Positions 24,880 to 34,200 of a DNA stretch of 39,991 nt are shown here, in pieces. The position numbers were made by a program, and so were the translations under genes. The DNA is taken from assembly GCA_002427605.1 (NCBI GenBank), contig DIRT01000027.1, positions 1 through 39,991 on the forward strand, read 5' to 3'. Under the pieces are notes generated by a model that did not search any database, was not told where the DNA came from, and worked only from the letters and a program-made list of their open reading frames with translations. The DNA is from Bacteroidales bacterium UBA5429 (GTDB lineage: Bacteria; Bacteroidota; Bacteroidia; Bacteroidales; WCHB1-69). Position 1 is the stretch's first letter; each line of letters opens with the position of its first letter.

Positions 24880-24901
24880 AACCCCGAAGGGGTGACATTA
24901 T
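24880..24901. repeat. Inverted repeat, right copy (22 bp)
   Basis: Perfect reverse complement of 22602-22623, lying upstream of the PNGase F-like gene's promoter box. See the left copy. Confidence 0.8.
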
Positions 24902-24997
24902 ACAAGGTAGAAATTTGAAGGTAGAATTTAGAATTAATTGGGAACTATATTGCATTTTCCTAATTTAACCCTCTAAGGCTTACATTATAATAAATTT

Positions 24998-25054
24998 GGC
25001 CTAAAGGCCGATATCGCACGGGGAATCATTCAATCCACGCCCTAAAGGACGTGG
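24998..25054. repeat. Two small hairpins with TAAA loops
   Basis: GGCC-TAAA-GGCC at 24998-25009, and CCACGCCC-TAAA-GGACGTGG at 25035-25054 with one mismatch. They share the CC-TAAA-GG centre, so they look like two members of one short palindrome family. Confidence 0.65.
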
Positions 25055-25170
25055 CAATTGATATAATTGAATATCAGGCGATTAAATAAAATTATCGCTA
25101 AATTTAAAATTCTAAATTCTAAATTCTAAATTTAAGAATCGTAATTCGTAATTCGCAATTAATCCTGCAT

Positions 25171-25255
25171 ATTCAAAAAGGCAAAATATTCCAGAGTGGG
25201 GAAATAAATTTGCAAAAAGGGAGGCCTTGTCTGCCCCCCTTTTATTTAAATTTCC
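25171..25255 (+). repeat. Composite intergenic element, core B
   Basis: Starts ATTCAAAAAGG, has GAGTGGGGAAA at 25194, TGCCCCCCTTTTATTT at 25232 and ends TTTCC. The middle (AAAAAGGGA before the TGCC anchor) is closest to core C. Followed by TTAGAAATAT as in core A. Confidence 0.7.
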
Positions 25256-25388
25256 AAATAAGAATTCAGAAATTAGAAATATAAGAACCTATATTGAGTA
25301 TAAACTTCTGAAAATTAATTCTAAATTCTAAAATCTAAAATCTAAATTCTAAATTTATTTCGCCTTCCGACTTTCGACTTTCGACTTT

Positions 25389-25793
25389 TTATTGCTCTTT
25401 CTTCAACAAATCGCGAATTTCAGTAAGTAGTGTTTCCTCAGCGCTGGATGTTGGATCTGCAGGAGGAGGAGCTACTTCTTTTCTCTTTAGTCTGTTCATT
25501 CCTCTGATTACCAAGAACATCACAAAAGCAACCACGAGGAAGTCGATCAAAACGGTAATAAAGGCTCCATAAGTCAATACAACCGGTTCTGCACCTTCTC
25601 TAAAGTTAGGTAAGGTGAGTACCAAATTACTAAAATCGGTGCCTGAAGTCAGGTATCCCACCAAAGGCATCACTAAGCCATCGATAAAGGAGCTGACTAA
25701 TTTTCCAAAAGCTGCACCCATTACAAAAGCAACTGCCATATCTACCAGGTTGCCTTTCATGGCAAACTCTTTAAATTCTTTAAGCATTCCCAT
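25389..25793 (-). CDS. Large-conductance mechanosensitive channel MscL
   Basis: The 134-residue protein has the N-terminal amphipathic helix (MLKEFKEFAMKGN), the first pore helix with VDMAVAFVMGAAFGKLVSSF, a periplasmic loop, the second helix (YGAFITVLIDFLVVAFVMFLVI), and a C-terminal cytoplasmic helix (TLLTEIRDLLKKEQ). All family marks and the length fit. MscL opens under membrane tension to release solutes on sudden osmotic downshock. It lies 67 bases downstream of the DUF3078 gene on the same strand, so the two may share a transcript. Confidence 0.97.
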   Translation of the reverse strand: MGMLKEFKEFAMKGNLVDMAVAFVMGAAFGKLVSSFIDGLVMPLVGYLTSGTDFSNLVLTLPNFREGAEPVVLTYGAFITVLIDFLVVAFVMFLVIRGMNRLKRKEVAPPPADPTSSAEETLLTEIRDLLKKEQ

Positions 25794-25860
25794 AGTTTTA
25801 AATTTTAATGATTTATAAAATAATTAATTAAATATTGTCTAACTTTTAAATAATTTATTG

Positions 25861-26793
25861 TTAAAATTTATATGAAAAACCTACCCCAAAAATCTCTTTA
25901 AATTGTACTTTATCAACTCCTTCCGGATTGAATTCGCTTTCAAACTTTGTATCGTAGTCGTAGATTAAGTGTGTGGTCAAGTTGATTGTGATATACTTAT
26001 TCACTTTCATTGCAATCAAGGTTTCCCAGTTTACGTCGATTTTTTCAGGTTCTTTCAGATAATTGGAATAAAGGTCAATCTTAGTGGTGAAAGAGATATT
26101 TCTCAAAAAAGCAGATTTAAAATCATTTTTGCTAAAAATCACTCTCACATATCCCCCAAATTCATTCTTTACATTTTGTCCTTTTTCTACACCAAAAGCG
26201 CCCATAGCAGAGAGTTCATCATCCATAACGAAGGTCCATTTAGCAGTCACCGGTGCAATAAATGCACTGAAATAGGAATTGGGTTTATAGTCCATCCCCA
26301 AAGCGAGAATGGTATAAGCCGGAGCAAAGAAATCGGAGATTTTCTTTTCGTCACCCGGTTTGGCATATCCCGGAGTCATCTGGGTTTTAAAGTTAAACAA
26401 CGCAGCATAGTACCAACTTCTGAATGCCCGATAGCCATATTTGGAGAGCAGGTCAATTTTATCGTCCGTTTTGGTAAAAGGAACCTCTTTATCAAAACCC
26501 TGTTTCATCATTCCATAACCGATATCCAACGAGTTATCCCAGGCACCTTTTCCTTTTTTATAATTCGCAAACAGACTCAATAATCCATTGAGAGAAACGG
26601 AGTTTTCCCCTCCGGCAGCCCAATTAAAAAGCGAAGTTTGAGATCCGGTGATTGCAAAAACACCTCCGGTTTTCCAACCGCTTACCGTATCTTTTGTGAG
26701 CGTACGCAAATCCTTTTCAGCGTCCGTAACTTGAGCCATTAAAGAGAAACTGAATCCCCATAACAGCAATAAAATAAATGTTGTCTTTTTCAT
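25861..26793 (-). CDS. DUF3078 outer-membrane protein
   Basis: The 310-residue protein has a signal peptide (ending SLMAQ) and a beta-rich body. Family marks are GWKTGGVFAITGSQTSLFNWAAGGENSVSLNG near the N-terminus, LDIGYGMMKQG, and a C-terminal strand GVGFSYKF with terminal Phe, as in outer-membrane barrels. The DUF3078 family is common in Bacteroidota and its job is unknown. It is divergent from the LytTR regulator gene, with 169 bases between. Confidence 0.9.
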   Translation of the reverse strand: MKKTTFILLLLWGFSFSLMAQVTDAEKDLRTLTKDTVSGWKTGGVFAITGSQTSLFNWAAGGENSVSLNGLLSLFANYKKGKGAWDNSLDIGYGMMKQGFDKEVPFTKTDDKIDLLSKYGYRAFRSWYYAALFNFKTQMTPGYAKPGDEKKISDFFAPAYTILALGMDYKPNSYFSAFIAPVTAKWTFVMDDELSAMGAFGVEKGQNVKNEFGGYVRVIFSKNDFKSAFLRNISFTTKIDLYSNYLKEPEKIDVNWETLIAMKVNKYITINLTTHLIYDYDTKFESEFNPEGVDKVQFKEIFGVGFSYKF

Positions 26794-26831
26794 GATATTA
26801 TTTTTAATAAATTGTTTTCATTATCAGGCTG

Positions 26832-26839
26832 CAAAAGTA
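26832..26839 (-). promoter_or_regulatory. -7 box (TACTTTTG) of the DUF3078-mscL pair
   Basis: On the - strand TACTTTTG fits TAnnTTTG, 38 bases before the DUF3078 start. A CAA that reads TTG on the - strand lies 16 bases upstream, a bit close for a -33 element. Confidence 0.5.
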
Positions 26840-26962
26840 TGATTTTTTTAAATATCAACCCCATATTTGTTTTTTTTGGCAAATCTCATTTTTTTTATAT
26901 ATTTCTGCCACCCTTTTTTCGCTTTTTATAAATGTATATAATAATATATTAATGTATGGCTA

Positions 26963-27685
26963 ATGAATGCTGAAAATGATATTTTAAAAGTAGTATTGGT
27001 TGAAGATGATAAAGCCTTGCAATTGGAGATTCAGAAATTGATGTCTCATTATCCCGAATTTGAATTGGTGGGATTTTTTTCCAGTACCAAAGAGGGTGTA
27101 AAGTTTCTCAATGAGAGTCATGTTGATTTTGTCTTATTAAGTATTCGTTTTCCTGATTTCGATGGTTATCAACTTTTATACACAGCAAATAAAACCCATC
27201 CTATGTTTTATTCTGCTTCAAATATAATGCGAGTTACTTCCATTCTTGATTACAGTGTAATCGATTTTGTAAGAAAACCAATTAAAGCCTCCCGTTTTGA
27301 AAAGGCTATCAATCGCGCATTGGAGAAATTAAAATCGGAAAACGATGATCAACGCCAAGATGAAGAATGTACCCAAATCATGCATTTTCCAATTGGGAAG
27401 TGCATGATCCCAATCAATTTGAACCATATTTGTTTTATAGAAAGTTTAGGGAATTATGTAAAAATCTGTGGAGAAAAGAAAGTAGCTATTGTATCACTTT
27501 CAACGCAGAAAGTAATGGATATGCTTCCCTCTTCGCAATTCATGAGGGTACATCGCTCCTTTATTGTAAATGAAAATCGGGTTATTTCCTGCGATAACAA
27601 AGAGGTCACTTTATGTACCAGAACCGTACCGGTAGGAATCTCATACAGACAATCTATTAGAGAGAAACTGGAGATTGGTGAATAA
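26963..27685 (+). CDS. LytTR DNA-binding regulator with degenerate receiver
   Basis: The 240-residue protein has a CheY-like receiver (about 8-120) and a LytTR DNA-binding domain (about 138-238: MIPINLNHICFIESLGNYVKI, FMRVHRSFIVN). The receiver keeps the acidic pair (VEDD), a Ser84 switch residue and Lys105 (RKPI), but the phospho-acceptor Asp is Ser60: LLSIRFPDFDG instead of the usual LDIxMPxxDG. It can therefore not be phosphorylated in the normal way. No sensor kinase is in the window. It is the last gene before the giant adhesin, 603 bases upstream and on the same strand, so it is a candidate regulator of that gene; that is inference from position. Confidence 0.9.
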   Translation: MNAENDILKVVLVEDDKALQLEIQKLMSHYPEFELVGFFSSTKEGVKFLNESHVDFVLLSIRFPDFDGYQLLYTANKTHPMFYSASNIMRVTSILDYSVIDFVRKPIKASRFEKAINRALEKLKSENDDQRQDEECTQIMHFPIGKCMIPINLNHICFIESLGNYVKICGEKKVAIVSLSTQKVMDMLPSSQFMRVHRSFIVNENRVISCDNKEVTLCTRTVPVGISYRQSIREKLEIGE

Positions 27686-27714
27686 TTACGAATTACGAAT
27701 TGACCTCCCCCTGC

Positions 27715-27731
27715 CCCCTCCAAAGGAGGGG
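27715..27731. repeat. GC-rich hairpin, copy 2
   Basis: CCCCTCC-AAA-GGAGGGG, the same 17 bases as at 10949-10965, 29 bases after the LytTR stop and again preceded by GAATT and GACCTCCCC. Confidence 0.8.
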
Positions 27732-27864
27732 ATTTAACATTCTGGTATACAAAAACTTAGACCATATTTATAATAATGTGTTAAAAGTTTGAGCACAAAA
27801 TCTAAAAACTCAGCATATTTCGTCTTCAGACTTTCGACTTTGATAGATTTCTTTTTTTCTTTTT

Positions 27865-27938
27865 GAAATAAAAATAAAAGGGGGGCGGCACAAATGTCCC
27901 CTTTTTGGCATTATAATTTCCCCACTCGGTAACATTCA
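27865..27938 (-). repeat. Composite intergenic element, core C (reverse)
   Basis: Read on the - strand it gives GAGTGGGGAAA at 27927-27917, AAAAAGGGGAC in the middle, TGCCGCCCCCCTTTTATTT, then ATTTC. Anchor spacing 37 bases. Orientation is opposite to cores A and B. Confidence 0.65.
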
Positions 27939-28170
27939 CCTCTTTAGATATGCATGATTGATTACGAATTACGTTTTGGACTATCACTCTAATTAATTCT
28001 AAATTCTAAATTCTAAATTTTAAATTCAGAAATCGTAATTAAAACTTAACTAAATTGTAACATCTTTCTATCTCATTGACTTTAAGGTTAATAAAAGAAA
28101 AGAGACAACTTAAAATGGTTCTGACCAATTCAATTCGTCATATTTATTTTTTATTCTAAAATAATTTCTC

Positions 28171-28178
28171 TACTTTTG
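28171..28178 (+). promoter_or_regulatory. -7 box (TACTTTTG) of the giant adhesin gene
   Basis: TACTTTTG fits TAnnTTTG and is the best promoter candidate upstream of 28289. It would leave a leader of about 100 bases. No clear -33 element. Confidence 0.5.
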
Positions 28179-28202
28179 CGGATTTGTTTTTTATATGGTA
28201 TA

Positions 28203-28256
28203 ATGGCTATAAATGCCTTTTTACCTAAGGAAAACTATTTTTTTTGTAATGCATAA
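28203..28256 (+). other. Possible 17-codon leader reading frame
   Basis: ATG at 28203 opens a 17-residue frame (MAINAFLPKENYFFCNA) that ends 32 bases before the adhesin start, inside the predicted leader. It could be a translated upstream frame that affects adhesin expression, or chance in A+T-rich DNA. Confidence 0.25.
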
Positions 28257-28288
28257 AATGTAAAAAAAAATAATAAAAAGTGATATTT

Positions 28289-31200
28289 ATGAAAAAAAAC
28301 AACTGTTTTTCAAAGTTTTTCATCTTTGTTTTCTTCCTGGTGACCATTTTTAGTGTCCAGGAAACGAAAGCGCAATTTTGTAGCGTGAATGCTGGTGTTA
28401 AGGATGTCATTTGCGCCAATGAAAGAATGTTTCTGCGGGGAGGTTTAACTGCAGGGGAACCGGGACATGTTACAACATGGAGTCAAATTGCGGGACCAAC
28501 AGTTCATATTGTTGACCCCAATGAGTTAACAACTGAAGTGATCGGATTTCTTCCGGGAATGTCCTATACATTCCGTATATCAACAATTTGTTCGGACGGA
28601 ACATTAACCTTTCAGGATGTTGTAAAAGAGGTTCGTACTATTAGTCCGGCCAATGTTACTTCTCCCAACTTTAGTGGTTGTCCCGAATCGGTCGGATCCT
28701 TATCCGGAACACCGCCGGCACCGGGGGAAACAGGGAGATGGGTTATTGTTGGTGGTAATGGTGCCGGAGTTGGTATTGAGAACTATAACAGCCCCAACAC
28801 AACCTTCACTTTACATGAAGGTGCCTGTGGTGTCAGTCAAGTTCAATGGTTGATTGAGTGTATCCATGATGATAGAACATGCTCTAATTATAGCACACCA
28901 ATTACTATCGTCAATTATGGTGGTACCGAACCTGTCACAGCTGATGTTGCGGAAATGCCCAACCACTGTTACTCGACAACAACCTCTGCCCAACTTATTG
29001 CTTCTAACGGAGGTTGTGGACAAGGTGGTCAACAAGGAACCTGGTCTGTTATTTCAGGTCCCAACCTACCCTCTTTTTCAAATATCCATTCCAACAACGC
29101 TAAAGTAAGTGGTTTAATAGAGGGAACTTATGTTCTTCGTTGGACTGTTGTAGGTCCTTGTTATAATGGTTTTGATGATGTTGTTATCAACGTTCCCCAT
29201 GGCACTGCGGATATAACCCAGGCTGTTTCTACAGAATCTGAAATCAAGGTTTGTGACCCTGGTGTTAGTGCGGTCTTTTTAGAGGCCAATGAACCGGGTT
29301 ATCTGGGAGAAACCTCACGATGGACTATCGTGAGCCAACCTCCGGGAGCAAATGCGAATATTGTGAATCCCACCTCTTCAGTCACTGAAGTGAACAATCT
29401 AACTCCCGAAGGAACTTACGAATTCAGATATTTCATTGAACATCTCGGGATTAACTGTTATAGTCATTCTACTGTAAAGGTTATTTTTCTTCCTAATCCA
29501 CCAACATTGGATGTAGAAGAAGGTCCTATCATTTTACCTTGTGGTTCAAGTAACGCACGGGTAGTGTATGATGCTGATGGATCAGGGATCACGCAATATA
29601 GAATTATTTCGGGACCCAGCAGTTTGATTACACCTTCACTCCCATTTTCTTATCCTACTTCCTGGATGAGTATAGGGAATTCTCCCGGTACAATAAGCGG
29701 CTTCACGCTTCAGGGAGACTATTTAGTTGAATTGAGAAGGCATACCGCATTGGAAGATTATTGTTCTGATGTATATGATCAGGTACATGTTATTGCTTCC
29801 AGAATTCCCGTGGAAGCCAACGCAGGTACAAAGCAAGTATTGGCTTGTAATGCCGAATCAACCATTTTGGCAGGAAATGCACCTTGCTCATTTGATCCTG
29901 AGACAGGAAATCCCATGGTTCAATATTTGTCCACATGGACCCAAGTTTCAGGTCCGGAAACAGTAGATATGGGAAATCCAGGTGTTCAAAATTTAGCTAT
30001 TTCCAATCTTTCACCCGGTTTATATCGTTTTAGATATACCATATCAGGAGGATCTGCCTGTTTGAGTAAATCTTCCGAAACAACGGTATTGGTAGCTACT
30101 ACAATTCCTGAAGTCCAAAATGCCGGAGATGATCAGGATGTATGTTTGAATACCCCAATTCAACTTGCTGCTACAGCTCCTAATTCTGTACTTGATGAGG
30201 GAACATGGAGTGTATATACTAATGAAACACCTCCTGTTTTGGTCACTACAGCAGTTTTTTCAGACATTCATGATCCTAATGCCATAGTTGATCCTTTACC
30301 TCAAGGGAGTTATATTTTTAGATGGACCATTGAAAATGAGTGCGGAATTGCTCATGATGATGCAATTATCAATGTTTCAAATCATCCGGGCCCCATTGCA
30401 GCAGACGCTGGTGACGATGAATGTATTCCAGTTCCGGTAGGTGCCGATACGACAGCTACTTTGAATGGGAATGACCCCGGAGCAGGAATGGGAATGTGGA
30501 GATTTATTTCGGGTCCCAATACACCCAACATTGTCAGTGTCACACATCACAACACTGAAGTTACCGGTTTGATAGAGGGAGATTATGTTTTTGAATGGGA
30601 AATTATGGGTGATGAAGCTTGTGTACCAACGAAAGATCGTGTAATGATTACAGTAGGTCAACCACCCGCGTTTGTTCCAATTCCCAATGTTGATCTGTGT
30701 GGAGACAGAGAAGTAGTTTTGGTTGCAGATGATCCCAACCCTTATCCCGGACACTGGAGCCAGATTGCAGGTCCTTATGTGGCAATCAATGATCCGACAA
30801 ACACTCAATTAGAGCTAACTAATTTGATCTATCACTTTGATTATGTTATCAGGTGGACAGTATCCAATGGAGCCTGTGTTAATCATCAAGATGTTGTAGT
30901 TACAGCTTCTCCCGTAAATGAAACTGTTGATGCGGGACCCGACTTTGCACTTTGTCAGCAAAATTCAGTTCAGTTGGCTGCAGTACCGCAACCCGGTGCA
31001 AGATGGACTTTCATTTCAGGTCCTAATCTACCCCCTATTTCAGACATGTCTGATCCCAATGCCACTCTTTCCGGTTTAATTATGGGAACATACAAATTGG
31101 CATGGGTTAACTCCTCTTCGGCACGTTGCGAGCCCAAACAGGACACAATAACTATTGTAGTAGTACCTCAAGCTAATGCAGGTAGTGACCGTAGTTACTG

Positions 31201-34200
31201 TGAAGCAATTCAAACAGTTTCACTTCAAGCCAATCCAAGATGTACCGGAGTATGGAGTTATATTAGTGGTCCTAGTGGTGCAGAGGTAACAGTTACTCCT
31301 GTGACCGGCAATAGAGCAAAAGCAGAGGGTCTGAGTTTAGTGGGTGATTATACTTTCCGTTATACTATTACAGCAACGGTAGAGGGGATATCTTGTGATT
31401 CGTATGATGAAGTCGTAATAACCATTGAGGAGGAACCCACTGTTGCTGCTGCAGGTGCAGACCAGGATTTATGTAATGAAATCACTTTCCAAATGAATGG
31501 GAATGAGCCTACATCTGGAACCGGAAGATGGTCCAAACTATTTGGTCCTGCCGGTGGTTCTTTTGATGATGCTACCAGTCCTAATGCTGTATATAATGGA
31601 GCAGTGCCCGGTTTGTATGTTTTTGAATGGAGAATTTCCAATGGAGATTGTTCCAATGCTGACCAGGTAAGAATTCAAAACTATGCTCCACCTTCAATAG
31701 CCAATGCGGGTGCAGATCAAGAATTAATCTGTGCTACAGAAATCACTCTGGCAGGGAATAGCCCTGAAATCGGAGTGGGTATGTGGAGTTTAGTATCCAA
31801 AGATGACGCTACTGCGCCTGAGCCCACGATCACAACACCTATGGTATATAATAGTACGGTCACCGGTTTAGGTCCCAAATCAGATGGTAGCCATGCAACT
31901 TATAAGTTTGAATGGAAAATCACAAATGGACCAGTTTGTGATCCTACACGTGACTCAATGGTTGTTACAGTTTATAAATTACCTCTCCCTGCAGAGGCTG
32001 GTCCTGATCAAACTTTTTGTAATGAGTTTACCCATACTTTAAGTGCTAATGAGGTACCTGCTGACCAAACCGGAACATGGAGTGTAGTAGAAAAACCTGC
32101 TGATGCTACTGATCCTGTATTTGTTTCAGGCATCAATGCTCATAATACTGTTGTTAATTTTGACAATACAAAGCATGGCACATACAAATTAAAATGGACT
32201 ACCAGGGCTGACTATTGTGAATCAGAGGATATTGTTGAGATTATTATCTATGATGAGCCTTCGACTCCGTCTGTAGCTTCAGCTTCTATTGATCGTTGTC
32301 AGTTTTTTAATTTGACTCTTGAAGCTACAGTTGACCCATCGCCTCAGGTTGGAACAGGTATTTGGACGCAAACTGCCGGTCCTACACCAACCATTATTGC
32401 TAATCCAACCGCATTATCAACCCCTGTTTATGGACTTACAACTGATTCTTATGAATTCACTTATACTATTACCAATGGAACTTGTGAACCCAAATCGGTT
32501 GTACAAGCAGTTAACATTTATGAAGATCCACCCATGGCTGCCACAGGTCCTGATATAGAGATGTGTGATTTAACAGAGCTCTCATTGAATGGGTTTACAT
32601 ATCCAAGTGACTATAGCGACAGCTATCCTCCAACTTACGATACTGGTGAGTGGACCATTGTAAATAATACTTCAGGTACTGCTCCTACATTTGATAATAA
32701 TGCTCTATACAATGCTAAAATTAGTAATTTAGTTCCGGGATCTCCCAATGAATATACTTTACAATGGGAAGTAGCCAACGGAATTTGTAAGTCATCAGAT
32801 ATATTAAAAATTAAAACCTGGGCAAAGCCTGAAGGTACTGTAAGAGAAGCTTTGGATACCTGTTATACTGATAATTTTACGTTGTATGCAACAACATCCG
32901 TAGGAACAGGTGTTTGGGAAAAAGTTTCAGGTCCAGGAGGAGTTACAATAGTTTCTCCCAATTCAGATAATACTGTTGTTCAAATTACACAGCCTGGAAA
33001 TTATGTGTTCAACTGGAAGATCACTAACGGAGTTTGTGGTCCGTTATATCTACCTGTTACCGTAAAAATTGATCCGCCAATTACAGTTCAAACACCCACT
33101 GCAAATTATTCCAGAGTTTGTGTTGGTGCTCAGCCAACACTCACTGCCAATCCTACGGGTGGTAATGGAGTCTACACCTATCAGTGGCAAAAAAGCAACA
33201 CTAATTGCGACGGAACTTGGGGAAATATTACAGGTGCTACATCATCAACTTACCAAACAGACGCACTTACTGTAGGGAACCATTATTATCGCGTGTTAAT
33301 CAAGGATGGAAAGGAATGTACAACTGTAGAATCCGGATGTGCTACTATTCAAGTTTATGATCAACCCTCTGTTACTATCACTGATGATGTTGATATTTGT
33401 GTAGGAGGTAGTGCTACTTTTACGGGAACAATAACAGGGGGAGTTCCCAATTCGCACTCTTACCAATGGCAATCTGGTACTAGCAATGTGGCAAACGGTA
33501 CCCCAACAGGGGCTACCTACACAGGTGCCACTTCCCACACCTTAGGGACAACTACTACAAATAGTACACCTGTGGGGTCCTATAGTTATCAGTTACACGT
33601 TACCTCTTCGGCTTTGGGTTGTAATCCAGTTAACAGTTACACTTCCAATTTAGTTGTTTATGCTGACCCAACTATCAACATACAACCTGAAAGTAAAGAT
33701 CTTTGTGCCGGGGAACCCTATGACATAAGTGTTAAAGCAGCATCACTCCTTAGCAGTACATTAATATATCAGTGGCAATCGAGTACAAACGGAACTGATT
33801 GGACTTCTATTCCAGGAGCAACCACCGATTCTTACACGGCTACAATGCCTAGCACTCCTCCTACCGTTGACTTTACTATTGTTGGTTATTATCGCGTTAT
33901 CATCACACAAGCAGAATCTGGATGTGAAACAATATCTGATAATGCAACAGTGGTGTGGCATCTCATACCCACAGTTAGTTCTCCCTCTAATATTACAATC
34001 TGTTCAGGAGATCAACTCAATTACACTATTGATGCCGATGTGCCTAACACCACCTATACGTGGACTGCTAAGGATACTAAGGGAACTGTATTGGGCTATA
34101 ATAGTGGTTCAGGAGCTACTATTACTGATATTCTTACTAACTATGTTGTATCTGATGGCATAGTTGTTTATACTATACTTCCGGTAGGCCCAGACCCCAC

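Larger units (their letters stand above)
24782..25388. other. Repeat-filled gap between PNGase F-like gene and mscL
   Basis: No gene seen. It holds a GGCGGAAGGCGAAAGGCGAAAG purine repeat near 24821, the right inverted repeat (24880-24901), two TAAA-loop hairpins (24998-25009, 25035-25054), two ATTCTAAATTCTAAA runs (near 25110 and 25320), a CGTAATTCGTAATTCG run near 25139, element core B, and a TTCGCCTTCCGACTTTCGACTTTCGACTTT run just before the mscL 3' end. Confidence 0.7.
27686..28288. other. Long repeat-bearing leader region of the giant adhesin gene
   Basis: No clear protein gene. It contains ATTACGAATTACGAATT, the GC hairpin (27715-27731), a TTCGTCTTCAGACTTTCGACTTT run near 27821, element core C on the - strand, ATTCTAAATTCTAAA runs near 27996, and a -7 box at 28171 followed by a leader of about 100 bases with a 17-codon frame. 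Confidence 0.65.

Noticed and set aside
22602..24901. Bracketing inverted repeats as a proven invertible phase switch
   Set aside because: No recombinase gene is in the window and related hairpins are common in the gaps, so I keep it only as a finding to test.
25171..25255. Composite element cores as ordinary intrinsic terminators (GGGG...CCCC then TTTT)
   Set aside because: Cores B and C are not in the orientation that would end the adjacent genes, and the loop would be about 30 bases; only core A sits correctly after a gene.
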